From: Bacteroidales bacterium UBA2939
GTDB lineage: Bacteria; Bacteroidota; Bacteroidia; Bacteroidales; P3
Length of the DNA stretch: 33,213 nt
Reading direction: 5' to 3'
NCBI GenBank assembly: GCA_002349055.1
Contig: DECD01000022.1
Location: 1 to 33,213 of the forward strand
Below are positions 12,601 through 17,998 of this stretch, in pieces. A model generated the notes under the pieces. It had not been told where the DNA came from. It was given only the letters and a program-made list of their open reading frames with translations, and ran no database searches. Position 1 is the first letter of the stretch, and each line of letters opens with the position of its first letter. Both the position numbers and the translations under genes were made by a program.

Positions 12601-15600
12601 GATGACAGACACCCTCTTGGTCTCCCCACAAGCCGACACGGTTTACTCCCTCACGGCCATTGACAGCAACGGATGTACTCACAGTCTCGAACATTCCATC
12701 AGTGTGCATCCCGTTTACAACGACACCATCAACCTTGCCATCTGTCAGGGTGACATTTACGCCTTCGGAACAGACAGCCTATCCACCAGCGGTACTTACC
12801 AAAGGATGTTCTCGACAGACCCATTTGGTTGCGATAGCATGGTGACGGTGATTCTGACTGTGAACGCCAACACTAGTAGCGACACCGTGGCCGACGAGTG
12901 CGACCGCTACACATGGTACGGCACCGAATACACCACTTCGATTGACACCGCGACCCATCACACCCTCAATGCCGCAGGCTGCGACAGTACGGTCACGCTG
13001 CACCTGACGATAAGAAATTCCACCACATCGACCATCCACGAGGAGGTGCTAGAGAACGAGTTGCCGTTCGAGTTCAATGGAGTGGCGTTTGGAGACGATA
13101 CCTCCGCTGCCCTTATCCACCTGACCAATAGCGTGGGCTGCGACAGCACGATAGACTTCTCCCTGACGGTCCACTGGAACGATCGCACCAATGTCGACTC
13201 CACCATCTGTGCCGACCTACTTCCTCTGGTGTGGAACGGCATCACCTTCACCGCCGCTGGCACCAAACCCGCCACCCTCACCAACGCCATAGGTGCCGAC
13301 TCCATCGTCTCCATGACCCTCCATGTCAATCCCATCTACAACGACACCATCGCCTATTCTATCTGCGCCAACGAAAGTGTCACCTTCGAGGATAGCGTCT
13401 ACGGAGGGCAGGATGCAGGGATACATCCCCACCTGTTGCAAAGTGCCGCGGGCTGCGACTCGCTACGGGTGCTGGATCTGGAGATCCGCGCCCTCACCGT
13501 CGGCGACACCACTGCTGACGAGTGCGACCGGTTCTCATGGTACGGCAACGAATATAGTGCCTCCAGCGATACTTCCACACATCACACCACCAACGTGGCG
13601 GGCTGCGACAGCACCGTGACACTGCATCTTACCATCCGCAACTCCACAACATCAACCATCCACGAGGAGGCTCTTGAAAACGACCTGCCCCATATATTTA
13701 ATAATGTATCCTTCGAAAATGACACATTAGGTGCGGTTATCATAATTCCCAATTCGGTCGGATGTGATTCTGTTATCACCTATTCTCTCACCGTCCACTG
13801 GAACGAGCGCACGTATGTAGACTCCACTGTGTGCGACGATGAGTTGCCTTTGGAATGGAATGGAGTTACCTTCACTGCCGCCGGCACTCAGGCAGCCACG
13901 TTGCATAATTCCATCGGGGCCGACTCCATCGTCAGTATGACACTATATGTGAATCCCACTTACAACGACACTATCCCACACTCCATCTGCGCCGACGGGA
14001 GCCTCACCTTCGAAGGTACCGACTACCTCGGCACCGATGCCGGGCTCCACCCCCACTTGCTGGTAAGCAGCAAGGGGTGTGACTCCCTCCGTGTCCTCGA
14101 TCTGGAGGTCCGCACCCTTACCGTCGGCGACACCACTGCCGACGAGTGCGACAGCTTCACTTGGTACGGCACCGAATATACCGCTTCCACCGACACCCCC
14201 ACTCATCACACCACTAACACAGTAGGCTGCGACAGCACTATTACCCTCCACCTAACCATCAGGAACTCCACAGTATCAACCGTCCACGAGGAAGTCTTCG
14301 AGAACGACCTGCCCTATGTGTTCAACGGTGTGCTGTTCAGCAACGACACCCTCGGAGCCATCCTGCACCTCACCAACACTGTGGGCTGCGACAGCGCCAT
14401 TACCTTCTCCCTCACCGTCTTTTGGAACGACCGCACCAATGTCGACTCCACCATCTGTGCCGACCTACTGCCTCTAGTGTGGAACGGCGTCACCTTCACT
14501 GCTGCAGGCACCAAGCCCGTCACCCTACAGAATGCTATCGGCGCCGACAGCGTGGTATCTATGACACTATATGTGAATTCCGTCTACAACGACACCATTC
14601 CCCATTCTATCTGTGCCGATGAGAGTCTTAGCTTCGAAGGTACCGACTACTTCGGCACTGATGCCGGATACCATCCCCACCTGCTACAGACCGCCGTGGG
14701 CTGCGACTCGCTCCGTGTCCTCGACCTGGAGGTCCGCGCCCTCACCGTCGGAGACACCACTGCCGACGAATGCGACAGCTTCACCTGGTACGGCGAAACC
14801 TTCAGTGCCTCAACCGAGACACCCACACACCATACGCTCAACACAGCCCTCTGCGACTCCACTATCACCCTCCACCTCACCATTCGCTACTCCACCGATA
14901 CCGCCATAACGGAGACCATCGTAGAAAACCAACTGCCCTATACCTTTAATGGTACCACTTTCACCGAAAACAGCGACCTTTCTGTCATCACTGTCCCCAA
15001 TGCCGTTGGCTGCGACTCGACAATCGACTACACCTTGAATGTCCATTGGAACACCAGCAGCACTCTCGACAGCAACCTTTGCTTCAACCAACTGCCCTTC
15101 ACATGGAATGGAGCCACCTTTGACACCACCGAGGCCAACACCGTTATCACCCACATTGTGGTAATCCCCTCCTCCAGTGGCAGCGATTCCACCATCACCA
15201 TGCACCTCCACGTGCGTCCCGTCTACAACGACACCCTCCCCTATTCCATCTGCGACGACGAGCAGTATAGTTTTGAGAACGATACCTACTTCGGTACCGA
15301 CGCCGGCCTTCACACCTATTCTCTACATACCGCAACTTATGGCTGCGACTCGCTGCGTGTACTGGACCTCGAAGTGAGGGCCACCTCCATCGGCGACACC
15401 ATAGCCAACAAATGCGATAGCTTCACATGGTACGATGAAACCTTTACCGCTTCCTCCGACACTTCCACCCACCACACTCTTAACGCCGCCAACTGTGATT
15501 CCACCATAACGCTCCACCTCACCATTCGCAATTCCACTACCAGCACTTTCTATGATACCATCGTTGAGAACCAGCTGCCCTACACCTACCACGACAGCAC

Positions 15601-17920
15601 CTTCGCCGATAGTATCAGCCATGTCACCGTGGTGTTCCCCAACGCCGTGCAGTGCGACTCGGTGGTGGACTACTCGCTCACTGTCCACTGGAATGTCGAC
15701 ACTACGCTCTACGACACCGTATGTCACAATGCACTACCCCTAGCATGGAACGGTGTAAGTTTCGACACCACGGCGATGATCCAAAGTTTCACCCTCGCAC
15801 GCACCACCGTCATTACCGCCCATACAGGCGCCGACTCGACCATCACGATGCACCTCACAGTACACCCGAACTACGACCACCATACCCAGGCGGAAATCTG
15901 TGACAACCAGAGCTATACTTTCGGCGACAATATGTTCCTTGGTACTGACGGCACCACGGAGCACCTCGACAGTCTTCTCTCCATCCATGGTTGCGATTCC
16001 CTCTCTATGCTGCACATCACAGTCCACCCCACCTTTGACATCCACACCTACGACACAATCTGTTCCAACCAGAGTGTCACCTTCGCCGACGAGACATACG
16101 ACAGTACTGGCATCTATCCTCACTCGCTGCTGTCGGTCCACGGCTGCGACAGCCTAGCAACGCTCAATCTCCAGGTGTGGCCCGCCTACGACAACCATAT
16201 CTATGACACTATTTGCGACGACACCTCACGCTTCTTCATCGATTCCGCCTACCGGCAGAGTGGCGACTACGCTTACCAGTTCGCATCGGAACATGGATGC
16301 GACTCCCTCGAGACTCTCCACCTAAAAGTGTGGCCCACCTACGACATCCATCTGTACGACACCATCTATGACGGCGACCGCTACACATTTGAGGGGTCGG
16401 TGTACGATACCACTGGCATCTACCCCACTCTCCTCCAAGCCACCTTCGGATGCGACTCGCTACGCACACTGCATCTACAACGCAACCGACGCACCTACAA
16501 CGATAGTACCCTCTGTCAGAACAACCTACCTCTAGTGTGGAACGGCGTGACATTCAGCGAGGGCGAGGGCTCACGAACAGGACACCTGCAAACCTTTGCC
16601 GACAGCGTCCACCTCAGCGGACTGAACGGCATCGACTCGCTGGTAGTGATGCGCGTCACCGCTGTGGACACCTCATTCACTATTGAGCAGATTCACGCCT
16701 GCGACAGCATCACCTGGCGCGACAACATCATCTACTCTTCATCAACTTCCACCCCCTTCCTACGCTTTAAAAATCAGTGGGGTTGCGACAGCATCCGCCA
16801 TCTCAACCTCACCGTTGACTACACCCACCGCGCCACCGACCAACACCAGGCTTGCGACTCGATGCAGTGGATTGACCAACGGTGGTATTTCAGTGACACC
16901 ATAGGTCCTCTGGACACACTCGTCACCACCGGCGGATGCGACTCCATCGTCACACTCAACCTCGCGGTGCACTATACCACCTACGAGGAATCCATCGACA
17001 CCTTCTGCTTCGGAATCACCTACTCTTGGCGACACTTCACCATTGGCGAAACCGAACCCTCAACCACCATCGACTCCTACCTCACCGACACACTCCGAAC
17101 CATCCACCATTGCGACTCCGTCCTCGCCATTCGCCTCACCCAAATGGCGAAACCAATGTTAGTCCTCGACACCACCATCGACTGCGGAATGATGCAATAC
17201 ACCCTCTCGCTCACCACCGACATGCCCTACTGGCGCTGGTGGGCTGAACCTGAAGACCCAGCCATAGAAGGCATCGAAAACATGGCAGAGCTCCTCGTCG
17301 CTCCCGAGACAGTCACCGACTATCACGTGACGGTCGACTATCGACAAAGCTCTTTCTGTCCCCTATCCGACCATGTCACCCTCCGTCCCATCGAAGTGCC
17401 TAAGGCTGAACTCAAAGTCAACCCCCAAGCTCTCACCCTCAGCGACATGGAACTAGACGCTTATGACATCAGCTACGAATTCGAGAGCCGCAACTGGTAC
17501 ATCAACTGGCAGCACCAGACAGAACAAAGCCGTCATCTGCACTATTATGCAACCACCGACCTCGACAGCGTCATCGTAGCCCTCAGCGTTTATAACGGCA
17601 TGTGCCTCGACACTGCCCTCCGCATCATCCCCATCCTCAAGACTTCTATCTTCGCACCCAACGCCTTCACCCCCTCGCAAGAAAGCAACAACCGTTTCAT
17701 CATCGTCGCCCGTGGCCTCATCCGGGCCGACCTCTACATCTACAACCGTGAGGGCCTCCTCGTCTATCACACCACCAACATCGAGCAGGGCTGGGATGGT
17801 CGCAGCGAAAACGGTACTCCATGCAAACAAGGCAACTATGTTTGGAAACTCGTCTATCGCGCCATCGACCTTCCCTCCTCCGACCGCACCGAGATAGGCT
17901 CCGTCCTCCTTATCAGATAA
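647..17920 (+). CDS. Giant multidomain secreted protein with T9SS type B sorting domain
   Basis: A secreted or surface protein of about 5,757 residues, probably an adhesin- or matrix-like protein. The ATG at 647 starts a signal peptide (MRTFRSIIILFTVALLNAFS). The order is: CUB-like domain (residues about 32-146), FN3 (149-232), fourteen jelly-roll/cleaved-adhesin-like modules mostly followed by FN3 (about 241-3584), a distinct beta domain (3584-3782), Ig/PKD-like domains (3784-4022; a WDFGNG motif supports PKD), twenty-eight GCDS repeats (4022-5500), and a final 92 residues matching the gliding-motility-associated C-terminal (CHU_C) domain, with FAPNAFTP, YNREG and GWDG motifs. That domain is the known T9SS type B export and anchoring signal; no T9SS machinery gene is in the window. 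The frame is uninterrupted for 17.3 kb, which argues for active selection. Ligand and role are unknown. It has its own promoter and no clear terminator follows it. Confidence 0.9.
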   Translation: MRTFRSIIILFTVALLNAFSSGEIYGQSWNMVQNDTMFIDACSAGGGTIYDNGGPDENYSNNFSGWVVINAYPGVTIHLQGNYELEGCCDYLEVRDGTMSTGSQLWRNCGSGTLDIAATSGKMTLQFTSDGSVNPSGFALNWSIEGTSGNCTSNISNLSISNVTSTSATLSWTADINSLKLDYGQGERTVSGSSTTLSGLNPNTLYTARLYTDGELVNPCCVASVAFRTNCSSMAAPVAELFDDLTAGEMPPCWQKVVNFDSPSMEPQVSTSAAKSGTKSLAMSSGPNATEGHFALTMGPEMSTSLGLLKAHVSLRSNMAGAQLEVGVCSSTGNLYNYYGFTPIDTLTMSNTGTWYDFTVPLTSYTGDGTRLAFRMIQSMQPGSGCYIYIDNLMVEDCGVDSLRVFNRSHDGLTLSWSLIGDPTTVDLTVLGAGVNTTYSGVTSPYSITGLEGGTTYTLMLTPHCGSNYGAPKRVAGTTLGNDTLTLQYCQDFESGWPSGWFRPEINSSHPQQVNDGGNCMRMYYYGSNSTAVLPRLTVEPSEVMLMFRMHPQTSGSGVVVGVMDYPGEMSSFIPVDTLVNSGTGWQWFTADMSSYNGTGRYIALRTYSPTSSNQYIYVDDIRVGRCLLTGLGVTSASATSVTLAWDSTSYDLTDSVIIEYGASGFTLGSGTRVAVLTTTVAGNGRMSHTVTGLTAGTDYQFAVYRRCADEVCSPLRVERTTHLRDYTVPYCEDFEDYSNGSYIPDWTRVSMYDNCPRINNPQSNAISGTNVLRLATVGPINNGYQHSTATLPHLSYSGDINNLVLSFYAYTNRNGNAWLEVGVMTDRDNESTFTKIKTIELEYESWRHYAVSLGDESETPLSSHPMDGYLTIRFTHDCGWCNYSAYIEDLAVTTAAINTTRIYSVRSDGGIVEWSTLGDVGTVDLLLISDDDTTTIANVSSPYLISGLQPGTTYRYELDYGQCLPVSGSFTTLADAVQGDWCYSFEDMNDGGWPSSWTRPEMYSNSPRVRNYTAHSGSKSLYFYSYNCNTPYHARAVLPYLEESDLSGLTLSFWAYGNGSQTHLAVGFTDDPDSDESFDTLAVFPIDHWGTWREYTVNMGSYSGTGRHLVFRWATANGCNSGELFIDDLRISRGDIASWSYEASATGADIQWTTSGDVDSVQIVLALQGETVKDTIFLAILGSCHLDGLTPGTTYDLSLIARSDLSHKSCATQSHSLTTLLQDVGNGWCESFDASWPSGWLRSHRSTSQPQCTNNSGRRVLEMRSGYDGWSSFSTVVLPYASQNPQHLILSFDAWSSHSGVSDVMRLVVGVMSDRNDTTTFVPLDTLHISYTPSHYSVDLGAAGVSPAYNGRYLALRTHCLNGYDNSVYLSSMYLSECTPHNIRTFEVRPTALRLSWQRMGYTGSSVVRYRSSQETAWTEATVSDTTVEIEDLQPGESYTFRLAALCQDTALGCQWSEVTCLLPAASYSVPQCFTLDDNNSAENLPWGWTRPLGAYHPRSTTTNYRGGRGLEFRAYNCNSVHDNPSMIVSPYIESTLTDAFLDCYVYNPNGSAYFVFGVMSDPYDTSTFIGHDTVRYLSAWTHLSLSLAGYNGHYLAIKYDVAPCYDVYGYVDNISIASCPMPEVWITGQQDTSLLVNFTGSHPVWIEYAFGDEFTPGSGERVLATSSPHHIDGLVPASTYTFHVWPECEGATSTEPSHECNYQRLTQTTMHPATDIPYCHNFEGFGDWGYPDEWSRWNPDGTTCAVTSWYGHDDSRSLHLISTTTLTTTAILPKINVSTGCYDSVFVNFWLRRHDRTPVFLIGTVADYGDTSSFTPYDTIEATNEWQHHTSAIPASALVTGRIAIRLLQEGDAVIDNICVETCVATEVAVSDLTQHTATITWDGHGVDTLICEYGLQGFAQGTGTVLHLTSSPYTITDLSSSSDYNFIFRTVCSCPQQSGVIYPFGGGTGGSIGWRWWIDTNSHSGIGGSGGGISIGTTTQAEMLSTPYCEDFDTLPAKVTPSGWRTLRGSTAGFPQTVRTVAFSGARSFDFYTTTGYSNHAALRPVADASQLVLSFYAYCSNEEISNHNNGAFTVGVMTDPDRGDSFVAVDTVAFSSGRWQQCTVDLSIYSGTGKYIAFRFTPKNSSYHLYIDNLSLFPASESNPCFPPPAPLTQMTIPYCENFDAVEGIYPDGWSVKNRYNDSYTTVYDGFMQFSMVPNTPDLFLLPPLADGDSLGGLTISYDFHANDNTTWNSSYSYIDFGYLTDTTNNNSFVTLVTSHTESVNHHFVHTLPNCSANRLAIRARSTYGWHVYDIDNLVISRTPTPASTDLSSLDLGYATKHLIWDASPLSTRYQYEWGPAGFSQGTGTVALSDSCSLTLTGLQPETDYDIYFIDADGHYSCSPYRFVTTTPKTIPYCEQFDTYGNCNSCRPTGWNWTGGSNDRLYCTSSYDYSLMFNSNYYNSDYIYAVMPELDTIEVNRFSMYLRYQYRDSEGLAEVGVMTSPTDWDSFEAIDTLPCNLNNWTTHIVDFSQYTSQGRFLALRFHGNQYQYKYLYIDRIDIQDTPIPTYTVTSSHSLLATISADIPSPDYYIEICAPEIPQGEGRVVHVTSHQLAIDSLEPNTTYRLYSRNTAVGSTCFYSSVTTSILKPLPLCENFDTYGSGSSCRPTGWTWSWRSDDNLYCTSSYDYSLMFYSYYYNTSYIYAVMSDVDVQDLSNVGMNIRYQYRDYEGLAEVGIMSSPTDWNSFVPIDTLPCMLNNWTTRTIDFSQYTGTGRYVALRFRGNQYQYNYLYVDYVHMQACPIPKITLAGYNTVKCAVDTSHHNVDYWVKMLSSEVDTLFHVTTNPYYITGLEQNSAYTFSCQCDSATESCFPSTTLTTGIQKSLPYCEDFNTYGSGGSCYPTAWSKNIGCNSDEIYTTSSNNYSLMLYSYYYNICYPTAILPDLDIDSLRHLSLQMRFRVESSSGTVDVGILESPNSPTSFTPIKTFTNLTTNMWYTENIDFSDYTGNDRYIAIRLHGNNYQYNYLYIDYLYVQPMNLPQYILENPTTISIVSQDSLWLRCSGNGLDTLLHVIDTVRLTGLAEDATYNFYYRTDSLTENCFSPTAIQTTHRQTLPWCENFEAASCCANWSAPTGWIRINEGEWPYPKLYNSNTIHLDFHQNKRQIFVTPYIETDNISGIYMTGRYRTDNTSDRMVIGVMTNPYDTATFSPVDTIVMSNTSWEWRESSFAAYDGPEAHYIAFKYLTTQGSSIFYVDDLRIETCPLPKSTTVGLIRNNVVQVKNQTGQAGFYVEYGPTNFTPGTGTVEYVDVVPYDIVLDYNTTYDFYFGCDASVTTCLQKQSVSTLGEPQDLPWCIGFEGMPTGSKPAGWPTLYPASDYGRWVDVQSNPVHSGSRSLRLVSYNGYTNTVCLPESTADSLNDITMSFYVRYDNYHNGTLTVGAMSSPSDASTFIPVQVIPTTANWVRHIVDFSGVPSDHHFIAFRTESPDNVVYIDDIHLAQCGSHGLLISSIESESVTLTWHQTGEPSITLDIIPASGDSWSINVDSVPFTVTGLNRLTNYKVIIHSSCEEESASGTYCNTNYTDSVRFFTPAGGTGCIDPTNLTDGYVTCFTGTYNNPYAQVNLVDSGYASADSRHTVHHDPNERDSRTGNLLRTVPEGAQASVRLGNWSKNMSAPEAEAVTYALVVDTMAFDLLVMRYAAVLQDPMHATADQPRFRLELLDSAMNLIDPDCGAADFIANQALGWNTAEDNVLWKDWTTVGLDMSAYAGQTVYIRLTTYDCNEGSHYGYAYFTLDCMRKSMTAEGCGNIANNTFTAPSGFNYRWYTNQDASTYSTGQSISVESNNDITYFCNLSFIDNPTCQFTMSAFAGTRFPLSLFDSVITIHDCLFDVSFNNRSTITMDGITAVGSGEGVEAALWDFGNGIVSDSYHATTTYTEPGTYTVRLIASLAGGVCQDTIEKEITLLFPPTSPRIEGPIDRCIDATPDTLLLREATSWTSWMTDTLLVSPQADTVYSLTAIDSNGCTHSLEHSISVHPVYNDTINLAICQGDIYAFGTDSLSTSGTYQRMFSTDPFGCDSMVTVILTVNANTSSDTVADECDRYTWYGTEYTTSIDTATHHTLNAAGCDSTVTLHLTIRNSTTSTIHEEVLENELPFEFNGVAFGDDTSAALIHLTNSVGCDSTIDFSLTVHWNDRTNVDSTICADLLPLVWNGITFTAAGTKPATLTNAIGADSIVSMTLHVNPIYNDTIAYSICANESVTFEDSVYGGQDAGIHPHLLQSAAGCDSLRVLDLEIRALTVGDTTADECDRFSWYGNEYSASSDTSTHHTTNVAGCDSTVTLHLTIRNSTTSTIHEEALENDLPHIFNNVSFENDTLGAVIIIPNSVGCDSVITYSLTVHWNERTYVDSTVCDDELPLEWNGVTFTAAGTQAATLHNSIGADSIVSMTLYVNPTYNDTIPHSICADGSLTFEGTDYLGTDAGLHPHLLVSSKGCDSLRVLDLEVRTLTVGDTTADECDSFTWYGTEYTASTDTPTHHTTNTVGCDSTITLHLTIRNSTVSTVHEEVFENDLPYVFNGVLFSNDTLGAILHLTNTVGCDSAITFSLTVFWNDRTNVDSTICADLLPLVWNGVTFTAAGTKPVTLQNAIGADSVVSMTLYVNSVYNDTIPHSICADESLSFEGTDYFGTDAGYHPHLLQTAVGCDSLRVLDLEVRALTVGDTTADECDSFTWYGETFSASTETPTHHTLNTALCDSTITLHLTIRYSTDTAITETIVENQLPYTFNGTTFTENSDLSVITVPNAVGCDSTIDYTLNVHWNTSSTLDSNLCFNQLPFTWNGATFDTTEANTVITHIVVIPSSSGSDSTITMHLHVRPVYNDTLPYSICDDEQYSFENDTYFGTDAGLHTYSLHTATYGCDSLRVLDLEVRATSIGDTIANKCDSFTWYDETFTASSDTSTHHTLNAANCDSTITLHLTIRNSTTSTFYDTIVENQLPYTYHDSTFADSISHVTVVFPNAVQCDSVVDYSLTVHWNVDTTLYDTVCHNALPLAWNGVSFDTTAMIQSFTLARTTVITAHTGADSTITMHLTVHPNYDHHTQAEICDNQSYTFGDNMFLGTDGTTEHLDSLLSIHGCDSLSMLHITVHPTFDIHTYDTICSNQSVTFADETYDSTGIYPHSLLSVHGCDSLATLNLQVWPAYDNHIYDTICDDTSRFFIDSAYRQSGDYAYQFASEHGCDSLETLHLKVWPTYDIHLYDTIYDGDRYTFEGSVYDTTGIYPTLLQATFGCDSLRTLHLQRNRRTYNDSTLCQNNLPLVWNGVTFSEGEGSRTGHLQTFADSVHLSGLNGIDSLVVMRVTAVDTSFTIEQIHACDSITWRDNIIYSSSTSTPFLRFKNQWGCDSIRHLNLTVDYTHRATDQHQACDSMQWIDQRWYFSDTIGPLDTLVTTGGCDSIVTLNLAVHYTTYEESIDTFCFGITYSWRHFTIGETEPSTTIDSYLTDTLRTIHHCDSVLAIRLTQMAKPMLVLDTTIDCGMMQYTLSLTTDMPYWRWWAEPEDPAIEGIENMAELLVAPETVTDYHVTVDYRQSSFCPLSDHVTLRPIEVPKAELKVNPQALTLSDMELDAYDISYEFESRNWYINWQHQTEQSRHLHYYATTDLDSVIVALSVYNGMCLDTALRIIPILKTSIFAPNAFTPSQESNNRFIIVARGLIRADLYIYNREGLLVYHTTNIEQGWDGRSENGTPCKQGNYVWKLVYRAIDLPSSDRTEIGSVLLIR
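1360..11395 (+). repeat. Fourteen jelly-roll plus FN3 modules in the giant protein
   Basis: Each module opens with a motif like PYCEDFE...GW and usually ends in an FN3-like stretch with L.PGTTY. Openings fall near 1367, 2107, 2830, 3588, 4328, 5057, 5797, 6610, 7126, 7840, 8548, 9257, 9944 and 10655. The usual spacing is 690-760 bp (about 240 residues). Two spacings differ: 813 bp before the eighth opening, where a Gly-rich segment is inserted, and 516 bp before the ninth, where the FN3 is missing. The fold resembles the cleaved-adhesin/MAM-like beta sandwiches of Bacteroidetes surface proteins, which often bind carbohydrate or protein. That family link rests on motif pattern only. Confidence 0.8.
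7835..9950 (+). repeat. Three recently duplicated modules (10-12)
   Basis: Modules 10, 11 and 12 share FDTYG/FNTYG openings, a Cys-X-Pro-Thr-X-Trp segment, an SSYDYSLMF-type strand and a YQYxYLYxD strand. Long stretches also agree at the nucleotide level, and the spacing is 708-709 bp. They are much closer to each other than to modules 1-9, so they look like recent tandem duplications inside the gene. Confidence 0.8.
12712..17146 (+). repeat. Twenty-eight GCDS repeat units of about 53 residues
   Basis: Each unit ends in a motif like GCDSxxxLxLxV and most also carry an earlier Cys (for example ADECD or SICAD). I count 28 units. Four sequence types can be told apart: A (ADECDxFTWYG), B (ENxLPYxFNG), C (DSTICADLLPLVWNG) and D (YNDTIxxSICA). 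The order is D, then ABCD four times, ABC, four D-like units, C, then three A-like units. Sixteen units keep both cysteines and twelve have one. Such repeats are known near the C-terminus of large Bacteroidetes T9SS cargo; their fold is probably a small beta domain. Confidence 0.85.
12881..15870 (+). repeat. 624-bp super-repeat (ABCD) in five copies
   Basis: The A-unit landmark encoding DT.AxxCD occurs at 12881, 13505, 14129, 14753 and 15395. The spacings are 624, 624, 624 and 642 bp, that is 208, 208, 208 and 214 residues. Exact conservation of length over three periods and long shared nucleotide runs indicate tandem duplication of a four-unit block. The fifth copy lacks its D unit in register and passes into D-like singles. 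Confidence 0.9.
17641..17917 (+). other. T9SS type B C-terminal sorting domain (CHU_C)
   Basis: The last 92 residues of the giant protein contain FAPNAFTP, a beta strand leading to YNREGLLVY, the motif GWDGR, and a closing strand ending in GSVLLIR. This is the pattern of the gliding-motility-associated C-terminal domain used as a type IX secretion type B signal. It predicts export across the outer membrane. Confidence 0.9.
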
Positions 17921-17954
17921 AAACAAAAAAACAACAACGATAGTATTTTTTTCG

Positions 17955-17962
17955 TATCTTTG
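17955..17962 (+). promoter_or_regulatory. -7 box of the porin-like gene
   Basis: TATCTTTG lies 36 bp before the TTG start of the porin-like gene. The position 19 bp upstream shows no TTTG, only AC-rich sequence, so the -33 element is weak or absent. The site implies a leader of roughly 30 nt and transcription separate from the giant gene. Confidence 0.65.
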
Positions 17963-17998
17963 CATTTTAAAATTGTAATCATTTAACAAATCAACGCT

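Noticed and set aside
11771..12709. Long minus-strand frame (312 residues) within the giant gene
   Set aside because: GC-rich coding DNA gives open antisense frames. No motif, promoter or start context supports it.
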